A stretch of 64,000 nucleotides of DNA from positions 1 through 64,000 of the forward strand of contig NC_030992.1 of NCBI RefSeq assembly GCF_000149955.1. The letters run 5' to 3'. This document shows, in pieces, positions 11,532-23,789 of the stretch. Both the position numbers and the translations under genes were made by a program. Position 1 is the stretch's first letter. Each line of letters begins with the position of its first letter. This stretch comes from Fusarium oxysporum f. sp. lycopersici 4287 (taxonomy: Eukaryota > Ascomycota > Sordariomycetes > Hypocreales > Nectriaceae). The notes under the pieces are model-generated. The model saw nothing but the letters and a program-made list of their open reading frames with translations, was not told where the DNA came from and made no database searches.

Positions 11532-12596
11532 TAGTACTAATTGAATCTCCATTTGCAATAGGGAGCGTTTGACAAGCCTCTTACTTCCAGATCAAAGTAA
11601 CCTCTAAGTCAAACCACTAGAAGCCCCCAAGCTAACCGTCTCCAGCATCAGGTCCTATAGTTCATTCTCCTTTTTCTTTTATTCAGGATGGCTTGATTGT
11701 GCCACAGAGTATAGTTATACCCTAAAGTGAAGCCCTTATTTATTAAGTATAACAATAGCATGCATGATAAGTAGGCGAAACACTCTCTTTATTACTTACC
11801 TAGGCTATATCTCTTATTTCAGCCTATTTCTCTATTTATTCGTTTTTATCCTTTTTTTACCCCTCTTTTTATCTCTCCTTTTACCTCTCTTTTTTATCTC
11901 CTTTATTTCCCATTTTTACTTATATTCCTATTTCCTTATTATTATTTTTTAGAAAAATCTCTTCTTCTTCTTAATTAGCTATATATCTTAATTAAAAAGA
12001 AAACACAAAGGCAAGGATAGCTTAAATAATTAATACTAACCCTGTCCTAACATTATAATACTTAGCCTTTTAGATTTTAGAGATACTTAGATATAGCTTT
12101 TAAGGCTAATTTATAAACTTAAAAAAAAAGAATAATAGTATTATATTAAACTCCTATATAAAATAAAGGTAAAATATCTAATTTACTATTATAATAAGTA
12201 ATAAGGTAAATAGATATAGTTTTTTATTACTTAGGGGGCTAAGGATTTATATTAAATAATTTACTATTATAATAATTAGTAGGGGTAATAGGCCATGGGT
12301 TGGGGTCGAAAGGAGTGCTTTAGGTGGCTAGAAATTTACTAGTTATAGGAATGTGTATTAGATTCAACTCCTTTAAATAGAGCATAGTAGAACTGCTGGC
12401 AGCTTACATCTCAGAAGTTTAACTACTAAGATAATACAATCATATATGCAGTTAATTGTTAAGAGTGACACTATTAGACGGGACGGCATGACAAAAGTTT
12501 TAACAAGCCTCGAGCTCAGACACTTTGTTCTAAAATTCTGAAATTCTAAAATTTATTCCCAGCTATAATTTCACAATATGTATATATATCTAGAGC
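11532..12596. other. AT-rich RIP-like interval, no gene
   Basis: A pyrimidine-rich tract (11780-11960) is followed by AT-rich sequence (about 11970-12300) in which C mostly occurs before T or C, and CA looks scarce. That is the pattern expected after repeat-induced C-to-T mutation. No reading frame is recognised. It lies 3' of both neighbouring genes. Confidence 0.55.
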
Positions 12597-15500
12597 CTAA
12601 ATTGCCTCTAAGCTCTGCAGTAGATACTTATGTTGCTGCTTTAAACTCTCAATCTCTTTTGCGAAATCCCTTATCTTAGTCTGTCTTTCTCTGTCATGAG
12701 TTGCTAGGTTTACTTCCGATCTTTCATAGTATTGAAGAGCGATATCTAAATCAGTTTTAACAACTTTAAAGACATCACTCAGCAAGCTGGTAAGCCTTCC
12801 CGAGGTTTCTGTGATTAACTGACTCATTCTGTCGGAGATTGCGATGGACATTTTTGGGAATATGACTCCCTCTTCAATATATCCTTGGATGATCGACTTT
12901 TGACGTGCAGCCTTACCGTCACCTTCTCAAAATTTCCTCTGTTAGCTTCCAAAACTTAGGAAAGAGCTACCCGCACAAATATAGACTATCGTGTTGAGAG
13001 GTGCATTGCTCAACTGAGAGCTTTCATAGGGAGTGATTCGAGGGAAAGATACACATACCTTTTTGACTAGCCGCAGACCGATACTGGGGAATCATGTCTT
13101 GAAGCACATAGGAGTTGTAATTCGATTCCGACGCGTACCTTCGTATCACTCTGCAAAATTATTAGCGATGTCCTACGGTGATAATTTCTGACGCTCTGCC
13201 AGGAGACAAGACGGAGAATTCATCCTACCTAACTTCCGCATGTAATCTCCTTTCTTCTCTGCTCATCTTATACTTAAGATTTTCGATTTGAGCATTAATA
13301 CTTTGAGCAATTGGGTTGACATGCTGCGGAGGAAGCGAATCTGTAAAGAAATATATCCTTAGCTTCTCTAGACATCCTTCAAGGGCTGACAATAGTGGAC
13401 TAACGAGATAAACCAGATTTCAAGGAGTCCAAAAGACTCATCGCACCGTGGAGCACGGCTGAGAATAAATCTGTCACCTCTTCTTCCACAATGTCCCATT
13501 GGCCTTCAAGCTCCATTCGCATCTTCCAGATAATTTTTGCGTTCCAGTTCTCGCGCCCTCGTTTCGGTGTCTGGTGATCACCGTAGTTAAGACACCATGC
13601 GTTGTACTGACCTGTGATCGTTTTGTTAGCGGTATGTCTTCATAAGTCTGTGGGTCCATGTGCTGAATTACTCCAGTGCCACTGGGAAGCAAAGTTAGCT
13701 ATGTGTCCAGGACGCGATACGATGCTCTTCAACTCACAGTTGTCCACACCAAACCTTCCTTACTAGCAGCTTGATCCCAATGATAGTCTCTCTGACCTTG
13801 AGACAAATTTGATTAGGTTTTTCTCATGTACGATTCACCAACTAGTACGTACCAAAGAAGGTCATTATCTGCTCTTGGAAGCATTCAGTAAAGTCCTGCC
13901 GGAAGGTCGCGACTAGATTTGGAATCTGTACGCTGATTCAGTATCATTTGATAGGATGAAAGGTACACCCATAAACCTACCTGATCTAAAGCCTCTTTCG
14001 CCTTTGCGCGGACGGAGTCATCTAGCTCTTCAATCTTGTCTGGCTCGTCAAGCGAGCTGTTCGCCCACAGATCAAGCGAATTCAGAAGCGCAGATAGTCT
14101 AGACCTAAGATAATGTTTCGCTTCATTCAACTGAGCATCTGCAGTCAGTGTGTGACAGAAACGTCGAAGGTCTGGAATACCGCTTGCATCCACAAATGTG
14201 TTGTTTCCTTTAGGGCAATACTTTTCGTACCACTTGTTGGACACGCAGAATACATCCAAGTTTCTGCCATCCATCTCTGACGAGTAACCTGTTTGGAGAT
14301 TTCTTTTGACATGCTCATTCCGCGCTTGGACTAAGAGAAGCTCCTGCCTATGCGGGTGTTAGTACAACTTGGGGGATCAAAATAGGACATGACTAACTGT
14401 TTTTTGGCATCCTTCTTTCTTTTTCTGTCCCCCGAGGACTTTGCCGTATCAATCTCACTATCTAGGCTTTCCATAGTAGCAATCGAGATAGCCTTGTTTG
14501 GACCGCAAAATTCACGTCTTGCTGTCACAAGGTTGATTTCCTGATTGAAGATGTTAGTGTCCCGAACTACCATCAAAAAGACAACATAGCATTACCTCTG
14601 ACTTAGTACAAACAACTGCAACGTTCAACCTTTTTGCGCCAGAATCTTCCCACTCTGTTGGCATATGGCGAGATAAAACGTAAAAGAGCGAATATTTGAG
14701 GGATTGGTCGGTGATGGCACGGGATATCTTAGCAACAATTATAATGTTGTCACATTTCATGAGATAATCTTGAGTGGCTCGAACCCTCGCCAGATTCGTG
14801 TCTTGGAGTCCTGTAGTAGAGTTTGTCGGTCAATCGTATGCTCACAAAGGAAATGGGTTGGGGCAAAATTACCAGGCAGATCCGCAAGGACAACTCCAGT
14901 CTTGAGTACTTGGGAGTTGAGATATACGCTGCAGAAGTGATATGTCAGACATTATTGCCAAAGCGACGATGAGATCACTTACCGAATGATTTTAGTGAAT
15001 GGCCAAAATTTGTCTTGCATAAATAGTTTCGTATGCTCAACACATTCGTCGGCTGTCTGCGCTGTTGATGTCCAAAACCCGTCAATGCCGCCAGCCGGCC
15101 ACTCAATCTCCTGAGCCCACTCAATGAGCTGACCTGTGATCCTCTCCAGAGCCCCATTGGACATATCTTGGGCAAACTTCCTCGTGAACTGCCTTTTGTG
15201 TTTGAACGCTGCATGCAGAGCAGACCATGCCTGTTCGGATTCTCTCATGTAGCGGTTGTAATCTTGTTCCGAGGTCTCATCCGACTCGACACCAGGAAGA
15301 AACAGCTGTCTGTAGCTCCACAGAAGTTCTTGTATCATATCCCGGATCTCAGGGGCTGAAAGATACTCGACATCGATGGTGATCGGGGCAGTATGTCCTG
15401 CTTTCTTCTGTCGATATTCAGTAACGACTGAGGTGCAGGCGGATCCGATGTCGCCCTGCAATTTGAACTTGCATTAGTACCTATCGAATTTAACGGTTTC

Positions 15501-16496
15501 AGAATCATTTCGTGATAACATACTGTTTGAGCAACACCAGGAAAGTGAAGCAGTGAATTGATCAGACTACTCTTTCCTAAAACGTAATATCGGTGTCAGT
15601 GTTGAAAAACACGGATTCGTTAAGAACTTCTTACCTTCTCCCGAATCGCCCAGTACGGCAATTGTGCGTGTGTCACTACCCTGGAATTGTTGCAGGTCTT
15701 TTGCGTCATCCAAAAACTTGCTAACATCTGAGTCAAGAATGCCCGGGTTCCCGGCTTGCATCTTTTCAATTGCCTTTACAGCCTTCTGGGCTATGTTGGG
15801 GCCTTCTTTCAATGCATCTTGAAAGACGGAAGTAAATAGAGCATGAGGAAATGCTAATTCTGTTCTAGTATCATAAGGAATGACAAGCGCTGGTGGCTCT
15901 GGATTTGGGGACGCCATATAATTTGAGTCCAGCGTTTCCAGCTGTGTTCGGCTTGGAGTTGAAACAGTTGATGATACAAATGACAAAGATCGCTGTCTAC
16001 TGTCCGACGCTGGACTAAATAGGGAATTGAAGGAGAATGGAGGTACCTGAGAATTGCTTGTAGATTGTGCTCGGGTAGTTCTTGCAGGTGGAGTCATGAA
16101 AGACGAAAACAGCTGAGAAGACTGTTGTTGTGGAGGTGTTGCGCGAGAAGGCAAAGGCGAAGGCGAGCGTGAAGGAAGAGGTGTCATATTATGGAGCGAC
16201 TGGAATGAGAACGGCTGGGTCTGAAGTGATGAACAATCTTGGTCATCGCCCCCGAATTGTAAGACGTTTCTGGAGCTGACATTTTGGTTCGGAGACTGCT
16301 GGCCGAAAACAAAAACGCCATCAGATGAAGAAGAAGGACCAGGACCAGAACTAGGTGAAGAAAATGAGAGGTCAAATGTCCTTGGGGATGAACGCCCGGG
16401 AGTGGATTGGCTCCCATTTTCAGCGGAGCTCGGATGATCTGCAAGTGACAAGCCCTTGAAGAGGGTTGATGGTGGGTTTAACGAGGAATTGGCCAT
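12597..16496 (-). CDS. SLIP-GC-like dynamin-superfamily GTPase
   Basis: Starts at ATG 16494-16496 with a Ser/Pro-rich disordered N-terminus of about 190 residues. The G domain then follows. The P-loop GDSGEGKSS is split by an intron (15577-15634), the switch region reads GSACTSVVTEY, G3 is LADLPG (exon 14873-14928), and the G4 position is VVCTKSE. Exons I could trace: 16496-15635, 15576-15524, 15455-14983, 14928-14873, 14810-14596, 14540-14398, 14347-13981, 13925-13853, 13796-13738, a 10-nt exon 13681-13672, and 13611-13414. About three more exons end in a coiled-coil-like tail with stop 12597-12599. All joins keep frame. The layout matches nuclear GTPase SLIP-GC-like fungal proteins. G4 has Glu where Asp is usual, which may alter nucleotide specificity. 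The biological role in fungi is not established to my knowledge. Confidence 0.8.
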
Positions 16497-17237
16497 GATG
16501 TGGTATGGGTTAGTATGTGAAGAATATAGAGTGACTTCTACCTTTGCGAATAAAAGGTAGGACAAAAGAGAAGGGAAAGAGGGGTTGGGGCTCTCCATAA
16601 GATAAATACCTCGTAAGGGGATGTTCTCACCAGGATACAAATGTGTTGGTTGTGGTTCTTATGCATGTTGGTTCGACATTGTCCAGAAAAAGCAGCTAAA
16701 GGTTTCAGCCCACACTAACGCAGCCAATTGAAGAAATTCATCGTCGTCATTTGGCCAGTACCATGTCCATCGAGCTATAATCCCAGTTCAAGCTAGCCAA
16801 TGACACGCAGACCAGAGAGCCCTTAAGTCAGATATCTCGACGCCGTGCCGGGCTCTCTTTCGCTTTGACCTCTAGTTTATCGCTCCGATCCTGAAAATAT
16901 CTCATATCTCATACCATACCAGAATCAGGTGGGGAGCCCCTGCAGCCGGTTTCCAAAGGCCATAGCCGCTTTCCTCATATCACTATAAATAGCTACACGA
17001 TTCATAATCATATTTACATCGGTATGACGCGTGTTTTGCGAAGGGGTTAGAGGAAGAAGGTTTGGGTTAGTTAAATAAGAATATTAATAAAACCCAAGTT
17101 TGCCCAACTGTTTTTTTTGCTAATCTTGCTTTTAATTTTAGACGTAAAGCTCAGGCAAGTTATATACCTTACTATATAATTTAATCAATATAAGCTGCCA
17201 CAGACATTGCGAGACGCAGTTATAGTTACCCGTTGTA
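16497..17237. other. Promoter side of GTPase gene and gene-free DNA
   Basis: Holds the upstream region of the GTPase gene and, from about 17040, increasingly AT-rich sequence leading into a degraded HET fragment. No gene is seen. Confidence 0.5.
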
Positions 17238-17988
17238 TTGGAATACGGTATATATGAATTGATTCTCTATGTATCATCCAGCACGGAGACGATGACAAAA
17301 ATCAGGAAGTGGAGGCCAAGAAGGTGGGGGCCAGTGTATGAGCGTGCTCTTCTCACTTTGTCAGTGACTGGCTGTTCTGGCGTCACCCAAAGCTTTATTG
17401 GCATTCGGAAATTGTCCTTGGAAGTTGATATACAAGTCAACCAGGTTTCTTGGGCCACATGGAGTGGGGGCACGGCTCAAGTCTTCTTTCGACAGCGACT
17501 AGCCCATACTGCCATCGTGTCGGAGAACTCAGAGAGCATTAAGGCCTATCCCTTGCTTTCTCGAGGCTGGAATTTCCAGAAACGACTCTTGGAGACCAGA
17601 ACATTACATATCCTCCCATATGAACTCTTATGGGAATGTAAGTGCGAATATTGGTGTGAGTGTATGAGTGTCCTCACAGACTAGATCTGGAAGTTAGGTC
17701 AAATGAGAGGCTCAAATTTCAACAACATAATGGCAAGGCCGTTATTGGTCGAGAATCTAATCAGAATTTGGCAGACTCTAGTTGAACAGTACTCGAGACG
17801 ATCCCTTACGAAACTGCATGATAGGCTGCAAGCCTTTTCCGACGTTATTAAAAGGTTCTCCAGAAGTCGGAGTGGTCTTGATGATTTCCAAATGTGACGA
17901 TAACTGTGCAGGTCTTTGGAATACATTTTACACGAGCTTACGGTGGAGAACAGGAAGAAGACAAAATGTTCGTATAGTGGTTCAATAG
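17238..17988 (+). pseudogene. HET-domain protein fragment, disrupted
   Basis: A frame from 17238 encodes RGWNFQKRLLETRTLH then PYELLWECK, the typical C-terminal half of a HET (heterokaryon incompatibility) domain. A TAG at 17682-17684 interrupts it. The same frame resumes with WQTLVEQYSRRSLT (about 17770-17815), which also fits HET proteins. Near 17890 homology moves to another frame (DDNCAGLW, about 17898-17921). The N-terminal HET motifs are missing. With one nonsense codon, one frameshift and a missing 5' part, this is a dead fragment. Confidence 0.75.
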
Positions 17989-18249
17989 AACACCACCTCC
18001 CCTGTGTGTTGTGTTATCATCCTTTCCCTGTTATAGATTTTAATCAAGATCATTCCACAACCCTCTGACATGCGCGCGCATGGGTAACACTAAGTCTCTT
18101 ACTGGCGGCTGACTGAGCCCTACTTAAAGGCGATATGACACTTCTATCCTGCAACCTGTGCTCTCGAACAAATACCCCTCGTCTGTACCCTTCTCACAGG
18201 AAAAAGCGAACGCTCAAGTTACAACTCCAGCACAGAGCGAACCAGCGAA

Positions 18250-20194
18250 ATGGCGCCATTCAGCAATGCGGTACGAGTCTGCGAGATTACAAAGGCTGGC
18301 ATGGGCAATCCTATATTAATGGCGGCCACAGACCAGACGTCCGATATAGTTTCTGCACAAAAACAGGGCCACCATGGACATGAACTTGAATCGACAACTA
18401 CCGACGACCCAAACACAGAGGACAACATTCTGCCAGAAAATTCGAGTACCGCGATGAAGGATCTCGGCAACGTCCACGCCCTGACGCAAAGCGCTTCTTT
18501 TGATGACCGGAACTTGAATCAGATCAATTCGATCGACCCACTCGAACTTGGAACTGGGACGGCTCGAAACTCCTAAACAAAACGCTGTTCTCGATAACCT
18601 ATCCACCCCGTGGAATTCTGAGTATTTTTTGGCACGCTTATAGCCCGGGCATGTCATCATGGAACCCCGGGCCAGACCAGGTCAGTCCAGAGAGCTCGGG
18701 GGAAGGAGCTGTGGACAGTTCCAACAACACACTCCACACACCAGGGCCTAGTACAGCGGTAGGCATTTCGGGTGCTTTATTTGAGGAATTGTGAGCCTTA
18801 ATCCTCCTCCCCGTCGATTGTAGCAGTTTTTCTAAACCTCCTCGAGAGTAAAGCTGTACTTCGATAAGGTCCATTGTTTCGTCCCAATACTTCACCGGCC
18901 AAGGTTCTACGAGCAGTACTTTTCTGGTAACTCGTCGATACCTGATGATGCTGCAAGACTGTTGCGAGATTCACTTCTCGTGAATGCGATGCTCGCCCTG
19001 GTGGCAAGATTCTCATCAGCACCCCATTTAAACCAAAAGCCGAACGTGGATAAGGGCGAGGAGTTCGCGGAATCTGCAAAGGACATGTACTACTACCTTC
19101 GAGCGGCTCAGAAGAACACCCTAGAGTTTCTGCAGGTCTGCACACTGTTAGCATTTCAGCTTTACTTGCACGGCCCCACTACCGAAGGATGGATGGTCAT
19201 CGGCACTTGCACCCGGCTCGCGAATGAGCTGGGTCTACATGCTATCGACTTCGAAAGTGAGAGCGATGTTTTCAGTCCAGTCTCATTGGAATGGAGCAAG
19301 AAAGAGGGGTTACGCCGTGTCTGGTGGTCTGTCTGGGAGCTGGACACGTTCTCAGCCGCGGTCGCCTGCCGTCCACACACCATAGATAGGATGACTATGC
19401 AAGTCAAGCTTCCCGTCTCTGACAAGAACTGGTTTGCAGACATGCTCGTGGAGTCGTCCATAATCAATCACGACCCTGTCCACTCTTGGCACACCCTAAG
19501 GGATTGTCCAAACCAGGACGAGAGGGCATGGTTCCTACTCATCAATTATCTCTTGCTCACCGCGCATGACCTGGGCCAGCAGCAAAACTTGCAACGCAAG
19601 GAGATTCAAGAGATTGAAAAAGTCATATCTTGCTATATTCTTATCCTCCCTCCCCAATTCAACTTATTGGAGGACTTGAATCCCTCATCGTTCAGGCCAA
19701 ATCGCGTTTCTAACTTTAATTGGATCATCGTCACCAACATCATGCTACAAGGGTAATGTTATTTCTATCGGATGTCTATGCCCGGATGAAACTGATTCTT
19801 GGAATTTAGTTGTCGAGTCTTTGCCAAACTTCTTCACGATGATGCTTCAACTCCCAGATTCTGGAGCTCATCGAGAAACTTGTTGACCCCACTGGCCGCA
19901 GAGTCGCAGTTCGGTGCCCCGGAGGCTAGATACCACATCTACACGGATCAGATTATTCGCATTATTCGAATGTGGCCGCCCGAGTTCATCCCTTACGCCT
20001 CTCCTTTCATCGGCTGTCTTGTACTTGGACCAGCAGCATTGCACTTGCGGGTCGCAATGGGACACAGACAGGCAGCGGGGGATAGATCCGACGCAGCAAG
20101 TTTGGAGGAGGAACTTCTGAAGCTCGCCTTATCACACATAGCGATGTATTGCAGGTTTGGCGCCTTGTTATTAGGTATACTGGGCTCTACTTAG
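18250..20194 (+). CDS. Fungal-specific transcription factor, no visible zinc cluster
   Basis: The regulatory (middle homology) domain is clear: YFDKVHCFVPILHRPRFY (about 18863-18916) leads into VNAMLALVARFSS, then CTLLAFQLYLHG, and WWSVWELDTFSAAVACRP at about 19320. Introns 18791-18846 and 19753-19809 keep frame. The last exon (19810-20194) holds WPPEFIPYASPFIGC and a Leu-rich end. The N-terminus is unclear. A frame from ATG 18250 and the frame with RTWNWDG (about 18545) need one further splice that I could not fix. No Cys6 cluster is found in any frame upstream, so the protein may lack its DNA-binding domain or be 5'-truncated. The 3' end abuts an AT-rich block and may be cut too. Neighbours suggest regulation of the FAH/SDR/oxidase genes, which is inference. 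Confidence 0.62.
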
Positions 20195-20567
20195 TTAGTA
20201 CGTCACCTGCTAACATTAAATAGACTTCGCCAATTCAATTACTACAGCAAAACAGTTAGAATAATTAGACCAATATTAAAAAAAAGTCTTATTACTATTA
20301 AATATTTACTTCTTAAATATCTATAATATATATAATAAGTATACTAATTAGATAAATATATTAATTATTATATAATTAAAAATAAGCTTGCCTTAATATA
20401 TATAATAAATAATCCTTGTTTATATTAATAATATACTAATATTTAGCTAACCTATTAAATTTATTATATGTTATATCCTATGACCTATTTAACCCTCTTT
20501 ATGCCGCTGATGTCGACGTCATGACTTCAGGTCTTTAACTTTAGGCAACTAAACTTATATAAAACTT
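20195..20567. other. AT-rich RIP-like block
   Basis: About 370 bases of strongly AT-rich sequence with many TA and few CA dinucleotides. It separates the end of the regulator from a hydrolase gene that lacks its start. It is probably a decayed repeat, but no terminal repeats are visible. Confidence 0.5.
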
Positions 20568-21306
20568 AATATATTTTCTTCCTAAACCCCGCGATTACCC
20601 CTCTTCTATCCCAGATCACGCGCAGTCGCGCTCTCGTGGTCCCAATTTTCCAATGCATTGGTGTGAACTATGCGAGCATGTATGTAAGTATCCCTTGATG
20701 TGTTTGATACGAGCTGACAGATCATGGTGAAAGTTCAACATTCCGAGCCAGCCTGTCGTTTTCACTAAACCTGCCGATTCAATTGCTGCGCCATTTGACG
20801 ATATCCATGTCCATGCAGAGGCACAATCGCAGCTGGACTATGAAGGCGAACTCTGCTTCATCTTTGGCAAGGACTGTAAGGATGTAACCGAGAGTAACGC
20901 GATGGACTGCGTTCTTGGCTATACAATCGGCAATGACCTCTCGGCACGAAACTACATACCGCAAGAGATTTCCGGGTTCCAGATGAGCTATGGAAAGTCC
21001 TTTGACGCCTTTGCGCCATTTGGGCCGTATATTGTCCACCCTCGAATTGTCGGCGACCCGCATCAGCTCCAGCTCACAACAAAAGTAAATGGCGAAATAC
21101 GGCAGGATGAGAAGACAAGCGACATGATCTGGAAGATTCGTCAAATCATTCCGCACCTTACCCGCGGCAGGACGGTTCGAGCTGGAACGGTTTGCATGAC
21201 AGGGACACCCTCTGGAGTCGGATGGTTTATGCACCCAACTGGCTATGTCAAACACGGTGATGAGGTAGAAGTTACGATAGAGAAGCTAGGATCTATTAAA
21301 AATTAA
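20568..21306 (+). pseudogene. Fumarylacetoacetate-hydrolase-family gene, 5'-truncated
   Basis: Open from just after a stop at 20567-20569. The first piece encodes PIFQCIGVNYASM, then an intron (20684-20733, GTAAGT donor), then an exon 20734-21306 ending in TAA. The FAH-family core is intact: FTKPADSI, the metal-binding E-x-E in LDYEGEL, IGNDLSARN, and TGTPSGVGWFM near the C-terminus. Members cleave or hydrate beta-diketo or related acids using a divalent metal. The usual N-terminal 60-70 residues and any in-frame ATG are missing, because homology fades at the AT-rich block. It might be rescued by an unseen upstream exon, but truncation is more likely. Confidence 0.72.
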
Positions 21307-22057
21307 ATCTTCTTCTTATAGGGCCTTATATTGGAGACACTTTAGCGGTAGCCGAACAGTGGTCGTTATCAAGGCTGATATTAGTCCATGTGGCTGGGTT
21401 TGTGTATTGAGGCTATTGTGTAAAAGATTCTGGAGGGGTGCTGCCCTAGCACGAAACCTACACTGCTCGACCACCACGTATACCCCATGTGCAGGTCATA
21501 TTGTTGTTTACCTAGGTTGCTCGCTTATTACCACTGTCGAGTCGAGCAGCGAGGCTTGTCTTGTCTCGTCTGGTCTTCCGTGAGTGCCGGCATTTTCGCA
21601 TGACTCGGATGCTCTCGGTTTCATGGCCACGGCAATTACTATAACCACGTGCCAAAAGTCTGACGTCACGACCCACCGGCCCTGCTTCTCACGAGAGGAA
21701 ACTAACAATCCGTTCGGCATTACCTTAGTCGTCCCTTTTCGGCGCTACCTCACTCGCGCGGTTCCGCCCTTGATGCTAAAGGCACGGACCGGCATTTTCT
21801 CGAGTCGCCGTCCGGCCGCCATACAGCTCGCGTTTCCATGGTCCAGTTCGAACGCACGCATGTTTGGCCATTGTGTATCCCGCCCCAACATGATGCCCTA
21901 TCGCCCCAAATGATGTGTAGCAAACAGCCAGCGTTTCCCATCGTAACATATAAATCCCCTTCGTCGGTCGTCAATCTCTTGACGTTCACAGCTCACTGAG
22001 AATCAACAATTGGAGGACACTGATTTTCGTCCGTGGTTCTTAATTCGTGCAACTTTC
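21307..22057. other. Intergenic, SDR promoter side
   Basis: Ordinary-composition DNA without a recognisable gene. The last 100 bases are the likely promoter and leader of the SDR gene. No repeat or RNA gene is seen. Confidence 0.5.
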
Positions 22058-22974
22058 ATGATGGAAAAGACTCTTGAGGGAAAGGTCGCTCTGGGTGCGT
22101 GCAAAGCTTTGCATTGAACGATTAACTGACATCGTATTCCACCGTTGATGATGATGCTAATTCTGGTGTAGTCACCGGCTCTAGTCGTGGAATCGGAGCA
22201 GCCATCGCAACTCGCCTAGCCAAACACGGCGCCAAGCTGGTCATCAACTATGTCTCCTCAGCATCTGCAGCAGAATCTGTAGCCGAAAATATTCGCAGCT
22301 TGGGTGTCGAGGCTATCGCCATCAAAGCTGATGTATCCAAGCGGAAGGAAATTGCCGCCATGTTCCAGAAGATCAAAGACGAATTTGGCAGACTAGATAT
22401 CGTGATGAGTAACTCGGGTATTGAACATTTTGGTGACCTAGAGTCAGTCACGGATGAGGAGATTGATAAGGTTCTTGGGGTCAACGTCAAGGCCCAGTTC
22501 GTTATGGCGCAGCAAGCGTACAAGCATCTAGAAGATGAAGGACGACTGATCCTCATCTCTTCTATCTCTGCTGTCTGGGTACGTTCGTCTTAACATTCAC
22601 TTTGGTCTCCACCACTCTCCGAAGCTAATATTGTTCGACAGGGTGTTCCCAGACATGCTTTGTATTCGGCTTCTAAGGCTGCCGTGCAGGGTATGGTCAA
22701 GTGTCTTGCTTGGGACTTCGGCAGCAGAGGCATCACTGTTAACTGCATCGCCCCCAAGACAGATATGTACGCCGAGGCCGCGGCGAAGTATCTCAAGGGT
22801 GGTGATAAGATGAGTATCGAGGAAGTGGATGGAAAGATCTCTGAGATGAGTCCTTTGGGAAGACCTGGCTTCCCCAATGACATTGCAGGAGTTATTGCCA
22901 TGTTGGCAAGCCCTGAGGCGCAATGGATCACTGGTCAGACGATCCACGCAAGCGGTGGAGCTCATATGGGGTAG
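22058..22974 (+). CDS. SDR reductase, tetrahydroxynaphthalene/versicolorin-reductase-like
   Basis: Three exons (22058-22094, 22172-22578, 22642-22974) give 258 residues; both introns are canonical. The first exon with its splice reconstitutes the NADPH motif TGSSRGIG. Further motifs are the NSG variant of NNAG (MSNSGIEHFG), the SS then YSASK active site (Tyr and Lys present), and the C-terminal SPEAQWITGQTIHASGGAHM. That last segment is characteristic of 1,3,8-trihydroxynaphthalene and versicolorin reductases as I recall them. It would reduce an aromatic or polyketide-type ketone with NADPH. Two ATGs are adjacent at the start (22058 and 22061). It looks intact, and it lies between a damaged FAH gene and a FAD oxidase, all on the same strand. 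The substrate cannot be told. Confidence 0.88.
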
Positions 22975-23789
22975 ACAGGAAGGTGCCTTTCAGATTGAAT
23001 AAATCTGAATATTGGCATACAATATATCTTACTGCTATCGTTGCAATTGAATCTCTAAAGCTATGGGGCAGAATAAGCTGCTGTCAACTTGACGATCCCC
23101 AGTGTTCGCGAAGCCTCAAAAGCAATGGGCACGGAGCACGCCTCACCGATAAACTATGTACCACGTAGCACACATCCGACACCATCCGTGGCTCAAGCGC
23201 AGAGTCTGTATGAGGTCGGGTGATCGAGTGAAAACATGACAGTACCATTTGAAGAGCGGGCGCTTCGGAGTACAGTACATCACCATATGGCCAAAACTTT
23301 GAGGTGAAGAGCGGGCGCCAATCGCCGTTGAGAGATGGGACCCCCCCCAATTCCTCCGTATTTAAGCGTTACGAAAAATGCAAAGAGACTTCCTCCAATA
23401 CCTATCGTGTATTGCCTACACTGGGCGGTTGCCACTGAATGGGATGCTGGTAGACCTGTCCGTGCGCCAAGCCAAGAAAAGCAGAAACTTTAATCTTTCT
23501 TATCAGATGATGATGAGATGACTTAATAGACGTAGCTCAGCCACCTAGGAAGCCCGAGGCCAATAGTCAGAAGTTAATTACATGCGATTGGGATCCCCAT
23601 CTTGCTGACATTTTCACATGTCTGCGGCGTCAAAGCTATCTGATACTGTAGCGCTACGGCCGCAGATGCCAATTTCAGCTCCTTAAATGAGGTCTCTCTC
23701 TCCCGTTCATCCATGCCGCGTCTCACGCCTCCGCAAAATCCTGATGGTCTTGTTGATAAACGTGAGAGCGGAAAACTTCGTTGACCAAA
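22975..23789. other. Intergenic, promoter of FAD oxidase
   Basis: No gene is supported. TGAAGAGCGGGCGC occurs at 23250-23263 and again at 23305-23318, about 500 bases before the oxidase ATG, and could be a regulator site. A run of C lies at about 23341-23348. Confidence 0.45.
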
